DNA from: Streptomyces sparsogenes
Lineage (GTDB): Bacteria > Actinomycetota > Actinomycetes > Streptomycetales > Streptomycetaceae
Direction: 5' to 3'
Assembly: GCF_001704635.1 (NCBI RefSeq)
Contig: NZ_MAXF01000013.1
Span: 64,501 to 128,500 of the forward strand
Length of the DNA stretch: 64,000 nucleotides
Part shown: positions 43,530-53,066 of the stretch, in pieces
Layout of the letters: every line of letters begins with the position of its first letter
How positions within the stretch are numbered: the first letter of the stretch is position 1
Position numbers and translations under genes: made by a program
The notes under the pieces: generated by a model
Told to the model about the DNA's origin: nothing
Database searches by the model: none
What the model saw: only the letters and a program-made list of their open reading frames with translations

Positions 43530-44354
43530 ATGCCCGCTCCCCGCACCGTTCTCCTCACCGGCGCCGCCGGCGGCATGGGCACCCTGATGCGGGAGCTGCT
43601 GCCCGCGACCTACGGCTACCGGCTGCGCCTCCTCGACCTCCTGCCCATCGACGGGGAGCCGGACGCCATCACCGCGGACCTCGCCGACAAGGAGGCGCTG
43701 CGGGAGGCCGTGCGGGGCGTCGACGCGATCATCCACCTCGCGGGCATCTCCCTGGAAGCCCCGTTCGAGAAGATCCTCCGGGCCAACATCGAGGGCACCT
43801 ACAACCTCTACGAGGCGGCCCGCGAGGCGGGGGTCCGCCGGATCGTCTTCGCCTCCAGCAACCACGCCGTCGGCTTCACCCCGCGCCCGGCCACCACCCC
43901 GGTGCCCGCCGAAGCGCTCATCCCGATCGACACCCCGCGCCGCCCGGACACCTTCTACGGCCTGTCCAAGTCCTTCGGCGAGGACCTGGCGTCCCTCTAC
44001 TGGGACAAGCACGGCATCGAGACCGTCGCCATCCGCATCGGCTCCTGCTTCCCCGAGCCCACGTCGGTGCGCATGCTCTCGGTCTGGATGAGCCCGGCCG
44101 ACGGCGCCCGGCTCCTCCACGCCGCCCTCACCGCCGAGGACGTCGGCTACACGGTGGTGTACGGCAGCTCGGCCAACACCCGCCTGTGGTGGGACCTCGG
44201 CTCCGCCCGCGCCCTGGGCTACGAACCGCAGGACGACTCGGAGCCGTACGCCGCGAAGCTCCTCGCCGAACAGGGCGAGCTGGACCCCGGCAACCCCGAC
44301 CACGCCCACCTCGGCGGCCACTTCTGCACCAATCCGCCCATCTGGCCGCACTGA
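43530..44354 (+). CDS. udh: Uronate dehydrogenase Udh
   Basis: 274-residue NAD-dependent SDR/epimerase-type enzyme oxidising D-galacturonate or D-glucuronate to the aldarolactone. Seen: VLLTGAAGGMGTLM (NAD loop), LDLLPI, the DAIIHLAGISLEAPFEKIL segment, FASSNHAVGF with the Ser, the catalytic YGLSKSFGE (YxxxK), and RIGSCFPEPTSVRMLSVW, characteristic of Udh. GGAGGAG lies 7 nt before the ATG. With kdgD and the KGSADH at 20.8 kb it gives all but the middle steps of oxidative uronate degradation. Confidence 0.93.
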   Translation: MPAPRTVLLTGAAGGMGTLMRELLPATYGYRLRLLDLLPIDGEPDAITADLADKEALREAVRGVDAIIHLAGISLEAPFEKILRANIEGTYNLYEAAREAGVRRIVFASSNHAVGFTPRPATTPVPAEALIPIDTPRRPDTFYGLSKSFGEDLASLYWDKHGIETVAIRIGSCFPEPTSVRMLSVWMSPADGARLLHAALTAEDVGYTVVYGSSANTRLWWDLGSARALGYEPQDDSEPYAAKLLAEQGELDPGNPDHAHLGGHFCTNPPIWPH

Positions 44355-44404
44355 CGTGTCATACCCTCGGGACCGGTGGCCACGAATGGGCGACAGGGGG
44401 ACGT

Positions 44405-44647
44405 ATGAGCGTGCGTTGGTCGGCAGGGGTCATCGGGTCGCTGGTGGCCCTGGCCGTGCTCACGGGATGTGCCGACCCGGACAAGAGCGAGATCTTCACC
44501 TGGACCGATGAACACGGCAGGGCTTGCACCGGAGTGGTGGTCGTGGACTCGGAGGACGGCGACCGCGAGGTGACCAGCATCGACTGCGACTACCCGCCGG
44601 AGGGCGTGAAACCCGGCCGCACGACCTCGTCCCCGCTTCCCGGCTGA
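44405..44647 (+). CDS. Small lipoprotein of unknown function
   Basis: 80 residues. Signal peptide MSVRWSAGVIGSLVALAVLTGC with lipobox LTGC. The mature part is about 60 residues, with the segment FTWTDEHGRACTGVVVVDSEDGDREVTSIDCDYPPEG and two Cys that could form a disulfide outside the membrane. No known family. It begins 50 nt after udh on the same strand; a functional link to udh is not evident. Confidence 0.75.
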   Translation: MSVRWSAGVIGSLVALAVLTGCADPDKSEIFTWTDEHGRACTGVVVVDSEDGDREVTSIDCDYPPEGVKPGRTTSSPLPG

Positions 44648-44741
44648 CGCGTACGGGGAGAGGACCCGTCACCCGTCGCGCGCGCTGCGCCTGGGCGGGC
44701 GCTGCGCCTGGGCGGGTGCTGCGCCGACCCGGGCGCCACGC

Positions 44742-45187
44742 CGACGCGCGCCAGCACCGCCGCGGCGCCGTCCTCCGCGGCGATGCGACGCGCCAGGGCG
44801 CCCGCCCGGTGCCGGTGGGCCGGCTCGGCCACGCAGGCCGTGATCGCCGCGGCGAGGGACCCGACGATGAGCCCCTGGAAGCGCAACGGGGGCGGCGTAC
44901 GGGGAGAGCACCACCGCAGGACGGCGGCCGCCCGCGCGCAGCCGTCACCCCTCGCGCAACACACCGACGCGCGCCAGCACCGCCGCGGCACCGTCCTCCG
45001 CGGCGACGCGACGCGCAAGGGCGGCCGCCCGGCGCCGGTGCGCCGGCTCGGCCACGCAGGCCGTGATCGCCGCGGCGAGGGACCCGACGATGAGCCCCTG
45101 GAAGCGCAACGGGGGCGGCGTACGGGGAGAGCACCACCGCAGGACGGCGGCCGCCCGCGCGCAGCCGTCACCCCTCGCGCAACACAC
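44742..45187 (-). repeat. Two extra tandem copies of the glycosyltransferase 3' end (223-bp period)
   Basis: The sequence encoding the last ~45 codons of the glycosyltransferase at 45168-46385, with flanking DNA, is repeated downstream at exactly 223-bp spacing (anchor CCGACGCGCGCCAGCACC at about 44741, 44964 and 45187). The middle copy matches the live gene exactly over about 130 bp covering its stop codon and last codons. It matches the distal copy exactly over the other ~95 bp. Both extra copies keep a minus-strand reading frame like FQGLIVGSLAAAITACVAEPAH. The middle copy has its own stop. They look like untranslated gene tails. Confidence 0.9.
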
Positions 45188-46385
45188 CGACGCGCGCCAG
45201 CACCGCCGCGGCACCGTCCTCCGCGGCGACGCGACGCGCAAGGGCGGCCGCCCGGCGCCGGTGCGCCGGCTCGGCCACGCAGGCCGTGATCGCCACGGCG
45301 AGGGACCCGGCGGTGAGCGCCTGGAAGGGCAGCGGGGCGGGCGCGGCCCCGAGTCGGTGCAGGCGGGCCGCCCAGAACGGCTGGTCGGCCATGACGGGCA
45401 CCGGCACCGCGGGCACCCCCGCGCGCAGCCCGGCGGCGGTGGTGCCCGCTCCCGCGTGGTGGACCACGGCGGCCGTGCGGGGGAACAGCCAGTCGTGCGG
45501 CACGTCCCCGATCGCCAGCACGTCGTCGCCGACCGCGCTCAGCCCCGCCCACCCCGCCTGCACCACCGCACGCACCCCCGCGCGGGCCACCGCCGCCACC
45601 ACCAGCTCGCCCAGCCGCTCCCCCTCCCCCGGCGCCATGCTGCCGAACCCGATGAACACCGGCGGCGGACCGGCCCGCAGGAAGTCGGTCAGCTCGGCCG
45701 GGGGCCGCCAGCCGTGCGGCCGGGCGGGCCACCAGTACCCCGCCACCTCCACCTGGTCCGGCCAGTCCGCCGGGCGCGGCACCACCAGCGGGCTGAAGCC
45801 GTGGAACACCGGCCGGATGTCCCCGCCCGGCGCCGCCGACGGGGCGGCGGGCAGCCCCAGCCGGGCGCGCAGCCGGGCCACGGCCCCCTCCTGGAGCGCC
45901 CCGGCAGCCGCCAGCAGCGCCCGCCCCGCCGCCAGGTTGCCGTCCGGCCCCGGGGCGCCGGCGTCCGGCGCGCCGGGCAGCGGAAACTCCCTCGTCGGGA
46001 AGGCCGGTGCGAGATAGGCGCCGACCACGGGCACCTCGAACGCCTCACCGGCCGCCCGGCTGAAGGGCGCCGGGCCGAACGCGGTGAGCACCAGATCGGT
46101 GCCGCGCTCCACGGCCGCCACCACCCCGTCCGCGAGCCGCTCCAGGAACGCGCGGGTCACCTCCCGCGCCTCCTCCGGCGACGCCGCCCCGGCCCTGGCG
46201 CGGATCAGCTCCCGGGGGTCACCCGGCAGCGGCCGGTGGTCGAGACCGCAGCCGGCGACGAGCCCGGCGAAGGGCGGGTGGGCCGCCACGGCGACCTCGT
46301 GCCCGGCGTCCAGAAGGCGCCGCCCCAGACCCGTGAACGGCGCGACATCCCCTCGCGAACCGGCGGTGACGATCAGAACGCGCAT
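45168..46385 (-). CDS. MGT-type (GT1) glycosyltransferase
   Basis: 405-residue GT-B fold enzyme. N-terminal acceptor domain starts VLIVTAGSRGDVAPFTGLGRRLLDAGHEVAVAAH. The C-terminal NDP-sugar domain has VFIGFGSMAPGEGERLGELV, IGDVPHDWLFPRTAAVVHHAGAGTTAAGLRAGVPAVPVPVMADQPFWAARL (the His-acidic-Gln motif) and LGAAPAPLPFQALTAG. It resembles vancomycin- or macrolide-type glycosyltransferases, so the acceptor may be a xenobiotic or a lipid. It is divergent from a MerR regulator. Its 3' end is tandemly repeated downstream. Confidence 0.92.
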   Translation of the reverse strand: MRVLIVTAGSRGDVAPFTGLGRRLLDAGHEVAVAAHPPFAGLVAGCGLDHRPLPGDPRELIRARAGAASPEEAREVTRAFLERLADGVVAAVERGTDLVLTAFGPAPFSRAAGEAFEVPVVGAYLAPAFPTREFPLPGAPDAGAPGPDGNLAAGRALLAAAGALQEGAVARLRARLGLPAAPSAAPGGDIRPVFHGFSPLVVPRPADWPDQVEVAGYWWPARPHGWRPPAELTDFLRAGPPPVFIGFGSMAPGEGERLGELVVAAVARAGVRAVVQAGWAGLSAVGDDVLAIGDVPHDWLFPRTAAVVHHAGAGTTAAGLRAGVPAVPVPVMADQPFWAARLHRLGAAPAPLPFQALTAGSLAVAITACVAEPAHRRRAAALARRVAAEDGAAAVLARVGVLREG

Positions 46386-46559
46386 GTGATGATCCTCCTC
46401 GGCGAGTGCCGCCCCGGGCGCACCCCGGACACCCCCGGGCACATCCCGGGCACGGGCCCCGGGCACACCCCGGGCACGGCGGTCGCCGCGGACGCTAACG
46501 GCTCCCACGCGGTGGAGGTTCAACCAGTTGTGACACACGGCACACGAGGCGGGGACACG
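46386..46559. promoter_or_regulatory. Divergent GT-merR promoter region with CCCGGGCAC repeats
   Basis: Five CCCGGGCAC-type units at about 12-nt steps lie at 46412-46478. Nearer merR is the short dyad GGTT-C-AACC (46517-46525), a possible MerR contact. No other gene was seen. Confidence 0.5.
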
Positions 46560-47492
46560 GTGGGCATCGGCGAGCTGGCCGCGCGCACCGGGCTGCCGGT
46601 GAAGACCATCCGCTACTACTCGGACATCGGGCTGCTGCCCGAGAGCGGCCGCAGCCCCGGCGGCCACCGCCGCTACACCGCCGACGCGTTGTCCCGGCTC
46701 CGGCTGATCCAGCGCCTCCGCGCGCTGGACACCCCCATCGCCGCCATCGCCGCCGTGATGACCGGCGAACGCTCGCTCGCCGAACTCGTCACCCACGAAC
46801 TGGACGCCGTCCAGGCGCGGCTGCGCGAGGCGACATGGCGGCAGGGAATGCTGCGGGCCCTGGACGACTGTCCCGGCCCGGAGCGGCTGCGCCGCCTCGC
46901 CCTGCTCGCCGGGGTGGGCAGGCCCGAGGAGGCCCACGACAGCCTGGTGCGCTACTGGCACTGGGCGCTCCCGGCCGACCTGCCGCCCCGGCTGGCCCGA
47001 GCCGTCGTCGAGGGCGCGGTGCCCGCCCCGCCGGACACCCCCACGGCCGCCACCGTCCTCGGCTACGCCGAACTCCACGCCCTGGCCACCGGGGACGGCC
47101 GGCGCAGACAGCCGCAGCGCCACCAGGTCGGCGACGTCGCCTCGTTCTACGCCGGCGTCGTCGACGCCTGCGCCCTGGCCACCGAGGCCCTGGCCACCGG
47201 CTGCCCGGCCCGCCACGCCGAGGCGCTCGACCACTTCGTACGCGCCTACGCCCGCGTCGGCGGCCACGACGACACCCCGGCCTTCCGCGCCCACCTGCGC
47301 GCCCGGTTCCGCCACGGCACCCGTCCCGGTTCGTTCCCCCTGCGCTATTGGCGCCACGCCCTCACCGTCACCGGCGCGCCCCCGCCGCGCTCCACCGCCA
47401 CCGGCCCCGGCCACCTCGCCGCCCCGCTGGCCGCGCTCCACCAGCGGATCTCCGGCCTGCACCTGGCCGGAGACCAAATCCCGTCGCCCTGA
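46560..47492 (+). CDS. MerR-family transcriptional regulator
   Basis: 310 residues. The MerR HTH is canonical: IGELAARTGLPVKTIRYYSDIGLLPESGRSPGGHRRYTADALSRLRLIQRLRALDTPIAAIA, followed by a coiled dimer helix. The ~200-residue C-terminal part is a helical effector or unknown domain (HDSLVRYWHWALPADLPPRLARAVVEGA). The GTG at 46560 puts the HTH at the very start, as in most MerR proteins. A GTG at 46530 with GGAGG upstream is an alternative. It is divergent from the glycosyltransferase gene, its most likely target. Confidence 0.88.
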   Translation: MGIGELAARTGLPVKTIRYYSDIGLLPESGRSPGGHRRYTADALSRLRLIQRLRALDTPIAAIAAVMTGERSLAELVTHELDAVQARLREATWRQGMLRALDDCPGPERLRRLALLAGVGRPEEAHDSLVRYWHWALPADLPPRLARAVVEGAVPAPPDTPTAATVLGYAELHALATGDGRRRQPQRHQVGDVASFYAGVVDACALATEALATGCPARHAEALDHFVRAYARVGGHDDTPAFRAHLRARFRHGTRPGSFPLRYWRHALTVTGAPPPRSTATGPGHLAAPLAALHQRISGLHLAGDQIPSP

Positions 47493-47546
47493 GCGCTCCT
47501 GGGCCGGTACGGTCGGGCCACTCTCCAACGGCCGAAGGGAGCGCCG

Positions 47547-47774
47547 ATGCCCGCACCGTCCGGCTTCGCCTACCGACAGCGCGGCGACGGCAGCGTGGTC
47601 ATCACCCACCACGGCCGCGCGGCGGCCACCCTGCGCGGCACCCGCGCGGCGCGCTTCCTCGCGGAGACCGAGGCCGAGGCGGGCGACCCGCAGGAGGTCA
47701 TGGCCCGCTGGACCGGCAACTACCGCAGGGGCAACGAGCGCACGGCCCGCGACCACCCGCGCAACCGGCGCTGA
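47547..47774 (+). CDS. Small conserved actinobacterial protein (75 aa)
   Basis: The sequence FAYRQRGDGSVVITHHGRAAATLRGTRAARFL...DPQEVMARWTGNYRRGNERTARDHPRN matches a short hypothetical protein I recall as common in Streptomyces. It is a basic, small alpha/beta protein of unknown function. AAGGGAG lies 7 nt before the ATG. It begins 54 nt after merR on the same strand. Just past its stop, DNA resembling its last codons (CGCGACCGGCGCTGAGC) is repeated. Confidence 0.75.
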   Translation: MPAPSGFAYRQRGDGSVVITHHGRAAATLRGTRAARFLAETEAEAGDPQEVMARWTGNYRRGNERTARDHPRNRR

Positions 47775-47854
47775 GCGCCGGGCCCGGCACCCGGCACCCG
47801 CGCGACCGGCGCTGAGCCCCGGGTCGGGCGCCTGGCTCGGCGTCAGGCAGGGTC

Positions 47855-47872
47855 GGTGCCGGGCCCGGCACC
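47855..47872. terminator. Palindrome between convergent small ORF and lysR
   Basis: Perfect 18-nt palindrome GGTGCCGGGCCCGGCACC, 23 nt past the lysR stop. It probably ends transcription from one or both sides. Confidence 0.5.
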
Positions 47873-47894
47873 AGGGGGTGTCGGGCAGGGGGTG

Positions 47895-48824
47895 TCAGGC
47901 AGGCTCGCCGGCGGGCTCGGGCAGCCAGTCCTCGGCCGGGTCGTACTCCAGCCACCGGCTACGCCCCGCCTCCGCCGCGAGGGCGCCCAGCAGGGCGTCC
48001 ACCCGGGGGTTCCCGCCGCACCACAGCAGCGACCAGGCGTACAGCGGCGTGGGCTCGACCAGCGGCACGGACCGGATCCCGGGGTCGTCGGGCAGCGGCA
48101 CATCGGCCGGCATCAGCGAGAAGCGGCGCGGGTCGGCGGCCACGTCGGCGAGGAAACCGTCCAGCCCCAGGTTGGTGCCCTCGGCATGGTGCCGGATGCC
48201 GAACCGCTCGGCGAAGCGGTGCAGGAAGTCCAGCCGGTGCAGCGCCGCCGGGGTCCACAGCACGCTGTCCCGCAGTTGCCCGGGCCTCAGCGCGGGCTCG
48301 TCCGCGAGCGGATGGTCCGCGCTCAGCACGGCGTCCACCGGCTCCAGCCGCACCAGCCGGTGGGTCAGCCCCGCGGGCAGGGGCGGATGGACGCGGCCGA
48401 ACGCGGCATCGATGTCGCCGCGCAGCAGCGCCGCCGCCACCGACGGCAGGTCACGCCCGTGTCCCAGCTCCAGCGGCGGTGCCCCGCTGCCCGCCGCCAC
48501 CTGCGCCAGCGTCCGCATCGGCGCGTAGAGGTGCCCCCACACATCGACCCGCGGCGGCCGACGCTCGTCCAGGGCCGCGGCCACCGCCCGGTCGGCGGCG
48601 GCCAGCGCCCGCCGGGCCGGCTCCAGGAAGCGGTCCCCGGCACCGGTCGGCTCGACCCCGTGGCCGGTGCGCCGGAACAGCGCGGTGCCCAGCCCGGCCT
48701 CCAGGCGCGCGATCCGCTTGGACAGCGCCTGCTGCGAGATGGACAGCGCCTCGGCCGCCCGCCCGAAGTGCGACTCCTCGGCGGCGAGCACAAAGGCGCG
48801 GACCTGTGCCAGATCGAGATCCAT
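47895..48824 (-). CDS. LysR-family transcriptional regulator
   Basis: 309 residues. N-terminal HTH (LAQVRAFVLAAEESHFGRAAEALSISQQALSKRIARLEAGLGTALFRRTGHGVEPTGAG) and a periplasmic-binding-like effector domain. The ATG at 48824 (MDLDLAQ) fits family starts. It faces a divergent oxidoreductase/hydrolase pair across 89 nt holding a perfect GACAACC/GGTTGTC dyad. Confidence 0.93.
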   Translation of the reverse strand: MDLDLAQVRAFVLAAEESHFGRAAEALSISQQALSKRIARLEAGLGTALFRRTGHGVEPTGAGDRFLEPARRALAAADRAVAAALDERRPPRVDVWGHLYAPMRTLAQVAAGSGAPPLELGHGRDLPSVAAALLRGDIDAAFGRVHPPLPAGLTHRLVRLEPVDAVLSADHPLADEPALRPGQLRDSVLWTPAALHRLDFLHRFAERFGIRHHAEGTNLGLDGFLADVAADPRRFSLMPADVPLPDDPGIRSVPLVEPTPLYAWSLLWCGGNPRVDALLGALAAEAGRSRWLEYDPAEDWLPEPAGEPA

Positions 48825-48840
48825 GCCCCTCACCATAGGA

Positions 48841-48857
48841 GACAACCATCGGTTGTC
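48841..48857. promoter_or_regulatory. LysR operator candidate GACAACC-ATC-GGTTGTC
   Basis: Perfect 7+7 bp inverted repeat 17 nt upstream of lysR. A third GGTTGTTGG half-site near 48871 lies toward the divergent gene. This arrangement is typical of LysR recognition and activation sites. Confidence 0.65.
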
Positions 48858-48913
48858 GGCTCGGCCGGTCGGTTGTTGGATCGTCCCGCGCCCCCGCCGG
48901 TTACCTGAGCCGC

Positions 48914-49837
48914 ATGAAGAGACTCATCCCCACGGGAGATCCGGCGCGCCCGGTCGAGTTCACCGAGGACACCACGCCCGTTCCGGCCCCCGACGAGGCG
49001 CTGATCCGCGTCGAGGCGTTCGCCCCGAACCGAGGCGAGACGTTCCTCCTGGAGCGGCCGAAGCCCGGCCTGATACCCGGCAAGGACATCGCCGGCCTGG
49101 TGGTGCAGGCGGCCGCCGACGGCTCCGGCCCCCAGGCCGGCACCCGCGTCGTGGGACACCCGCCCAAGGGCGGCTGGGCCGAGTACGCGGCCGTGCCCAC
49201 CCACTCGCTCGCCGAACTGCCCGACGCCGTCAGCTCCGTCGTCGCCGCGGCCCTGCCCCTGGCCGGCATCACCGCCCTCCGGCTGCTGCGCACCGCCGGC
49301 GGCGTCGCCGGCAGGCGCGTTCTGCTGACCGGCGCCTCCGGCGGTGTCGGCCACTACCTCACCGAGCTGGCCGCCGGCGCGGGCGCGGAGGTCACCGTGG
49401 TGACCGCGACCGAGCCGCGCGCCGAGCGGCTGCTCGCCCTGGGCGCGGCGGCGGCCGTGCACGACGTGGCGAAGGCGGAAGGCCCGTTCGACGTGGTGCT
49501 GGAGTCCACCGGCGGCGCCGGGCTGCCCGCCGCGCTGTCCCACCTGACCCCCGGCGGCACGCTGATCTGGTTCGGCCAGGCCAGCCGCACCCCGGCGACG
49601 CTCGACTTCTTCGACTTCTTCAGCGGCCCGGAAGGCGCCACGATCCGCCACTTCCACTACGCCGGCGCGCCGTACGGCCGCGACCTGGCCACCCTCGTGC
49701 GGCTGGTGCGCGACGGACGGCTCCATCCCGAGATCGACCGTACGGAGGACTGGGCGAAGGCCGCCGAGACCCTGGTCGACCTGCGGGAGCGCCGGATCCG
49801 GGGCAAGGCCGTCCTCACCACGGGGGTGCGGTCATGA
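48914..49837 (+). CDS. Zinc-independent MDR-family NAD(P)H oxidoreductase (quinone oxidoreductase-like)
   Basis: 307 residues. GroES-like start (PNRGETFLLERPKPGLIPGKDIAG), the Rossmann motif LLTGASGGVGHYLTELAAGAG, and LESTGGAGLPAALSHLTPGGTLIWFG. No catalytic zinc Cys/His set is present, so it belongs to the quinone oxidoreductase side of the family. Stop and next start overlap (ATGA at 49834). Probably LysR-controlled. Confidence 0.9.
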   Translation: MKRLIPTGDPARPVEFTEDTTPVPAPDEALIRVEAFAPNRGETFLLERPKPGLIPGKDIAGLVVQAAADGSGPQAGTRVVGHPPKGGWAEYAAVPTHSLAELPDAVSSVVAAALPLAGITALRLLRTAGGVAGRRVLLTGASGGVGHYLTELAAGAGAEVTVVTATEPRAERLLALGAAAAVHDVAKAEGPFDVVLESTGGAGLPAALSHLTPGGTLIWFGQASRTPATLDFFDFFSGPEGATIRHFHYAGAPYGRDLATLVRLVRDGRLHPEIDRTEDWAKAAETLVDLRERRIRGKAVLTTGVRS

Positions 49838-50841
49838 CCATCGCCGACTTCTCTGCGGAGAACCTGACCCGCGCCGCCGGCGCCGGTCTCGACCTCCACG
49901 AATACCAGCGGGTCACCGACGGGTTGACCTCGGTGGACGACTGGGGACCGGCGTTCACGCGGGCCGCCCGGCAACACCTCGCCCGCGCGGAACGGGCCGC
50001 CTCCCCGGTCTCGGCGGGCGAGCACTACGAGACGGCGGCGCGCTGGTTCCACCTCGCCACCCTGGCCCCGCACCCGGACCAGGCCTCGGCCGCCGCCGAG
50101 GCCGACGCCGCCATGGGCCGTGCCCTGGAACTCCTGGACCCCGGCGCCCGCCGGCTCGAGGGGCCCGCCTTCGCCGGCTGGCTTCGCGGCCCTGTCGACG
50201 CGCCGGCCACCGTCGTCGTCGTGCCCGGCCTGGACTCCGGCAAGGAGGAGTTCCACCTGGTCACCTCGGCGCTGCTGCGCCGGGGCCTGGCGGTGTTCAC
50301 CATGGACGGCCCCGGACAGGGCGTCCTCACGGCCACCACCACGGTCCGGCCCGACTACCACGAGGTGATCGGCCAGGTCGTGGACGCCCTCGGGATCGAC
50401 CGGGTCGGGCTCATCGGCCTCAGCCTGGGCGGCTATTACGTCGTGGAAAGCGCCGCCCACGAGCCCCGCGTGGCCGCCGTCGCCACCGTGAGCGGCCCCT
50501 TCCGCCTCGACTGGCAGGCCTTCCCGCCCCCGCTCCAGGATCTCCTCGCCCGGCGCGCCGGAGGGACCGAAGCGGCCCGCGGCTTCACCGCCCGCGTCGA
50601 CCTGACCGCCCTGGCACCCCGTATCGCCTGCCCGCTCCTGGTGGTCGACGGCGGCCGGGACGTCATCCCGGGAGTCACCAACGGCGAGCCGCTGGCCCGC
50701 CTGGCCCCGCACGGCGACTACCTGTTCGTCCCGCACGGCGAACACCTCCTCGGCAACGCCCTCGCGGACTGGCTGCCCGGGACCGCCGACTGGATGTCGG
50801 CCGCGCTGGCCGATTCCCAGGGGGAGCGCCGTCTGTCATAG
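49834..50841 (+). CDS. Alpha/beta hydrolase (FrsA/pseudooxynicotine-hydrolase-like)
   Basis: 335 residues. A helical N-terminal lid (about 1-115) precedes the hydrolase core. Core motifs: VVVPGLDSGKEEF, MDGPGQG, the nucleophile elbow GLSLGGYY, and the late Asp and His in LLVVDGGRDVIPG and PHGEHLLGN. It likely cleaves C-C or ester bonds of a diketone-like compound, by family analogy. Coupled to the upstream oxidoreductase, it suggests a two-step catabolic or detoxifying route under LysR control. Confidence 0.88.
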   Translation: MTIADFSAENLTRAAGAGLDLHEYQRVTDGLTSVDDWGPAFTRAARQHLARAERAASPVSAGEHYETAARWFHLATLAPHPDQASAAAEADAAMGRALELLDPGARRLEGPAFAGWLRGPVDAPATVVVVPGLDSGKEEFHLVTSALLRRGLAVFTMDGPGQGVLTATTTVRPDYHEVIGQVVDALGIDRVGLIGLSLGGYYVVESAAHEPRVAAVATVSGPFRLDWQAFPPPLQDLLARRAGGTEAARGFTARVDLTALAPRIACPLLVVDGGRDVIPGVTNGEPLARLAPHGDYLFVPHGEHLLGNALADWLPGTADWMSAALADSQGERRLS

Positions 50842-50849
50842 TCCCGATC

Positions 50850-51233
50850 ATGAAAGACATACGAAGACAGCAGGTGGGGCTGATTCCCGGAGTCGCGCTG
50901 GCCGCCACGCTGCCCGGGATCACCCTCGATGAGACCGGCACCTCCTCGCTGTTCGGCTACCTGTTCGCGTTCGTCCTCTTCGCGGGCATCAGCACCGCGA
51001 TCTGGGCCACGCCCAAGGACCCGCACCAGGGCATCCTGCTGCCCATCCTGGCGATCGTCGGCCTGATCCAGGACACGCTGGTGTGGTACCTGATCGCCTG
51101 GCTGTCCGACGTCCGCGTGGACAGCCTGTGGTGGGCGGTGGCCGGGGCCTTCGTGGTGCGGGCCTGCTGCTGGGCCGCCGTGTGGACCCTGCCGTCCGAA
51201 ACGTCGAAGCCGCAGGAACCCACGGACACATAG
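50850..51233 (+). CDS. Small multi-pass membrane protein
   Basis: 127 residues, with about four hydrophobic helices (VGLIPGVALAATLPGI; LFGYLFAFVLFAGISTAIWA; ILLPILAIVGLIQDTLVWYLIAWL; WWAVAGAFVVRACCWAAVWTL). No family recognised. The ATG is 8 nt after the hydrolase stop, so it may be co-transcribed. A 14-nt palindrome follows. Confidence 0.75.
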   Translation: MKDIRRQQVGLIPGVALAATLPGITLDETGTSSLFGYLFAFVLFAGISTAIWATPKDPHQGILLPILAIVGLIQDTLVWYLIAWLSDVRVDSLWWAVAGAFVVRACCWAAVWTLPSETSKPQEPTDT

Positions 51234-51246
51234 CGCCCCGGGGCGC
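51233..51246. terminator. Palindrome GCGCCCCGGGGCGC between convergent genes
   Basis: Perfect 14-nt palindrome starting at the last base of the small membrane gene's TAG and 21 nt from the rox stop. Probable weak bidirectional terminator. Confidence 0.4.
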
Positions 51247-51266
51247 CTCCACGGTGAGCCGGTGGC

Positions 51267-52874
<1,608 letters not shown>

Positions 52875-53066
52875 TCAGCGGCGCGCGGCGAACGCGATGA
52901 ACTCGGCCCATGCGTCGGGGGCGACGGTGAGGATCGGGCCGGTGGTGTTCTTGCTGTCCCGGACGTGGACGGTGTCGGGGCGGGCGGCGACCTCGACGCA
53001 ATCGCCGCCCTGTGCACCGCTGTGGCTGCTCTTGAACCACGCCAGTTCGCGTATGTCGTTGCTCAT
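52875..53066 (-). CDS. DUF397 protein
   Basis: 63 residues: LAWFKSSHSGAQGGDCVEVAARPDTVHVRDSKNTTGPILTVAPDAWAEFIAFA, a textbook DUF397 domain. It is encoded with an XRE regulator whose stop overlaps its ATG (53063-53066). In Streptomyces such pairs (WhiJ/BldB-type loci) tune development or secondary metabolism; the DUF397 partner probably modulates the DNA-binding protein. Confidence 0.95.
   Translation of the reverse strand: MSNDIRELAWFKSSHSGAQGGDCVEVAARPDTVHVRDSKNTTGPILTVAPDAWAEFIAFAARR

Noticed and set aside
44590..45732. Minus-strand frame of 380 codons joining the repeat copies to the glycosyltransferase region
   Set aside because: It runs through the 223-bp copies out of frame with the enzyme and arises only because the repeats lack stops in that frame.
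45063..46559. In-frame N-terminal extension of the MerR protein
   Set aside because: The HTH begins right at the GTG at 46560; the upstream part is antisense to the glycosyltransferase and low complexity.
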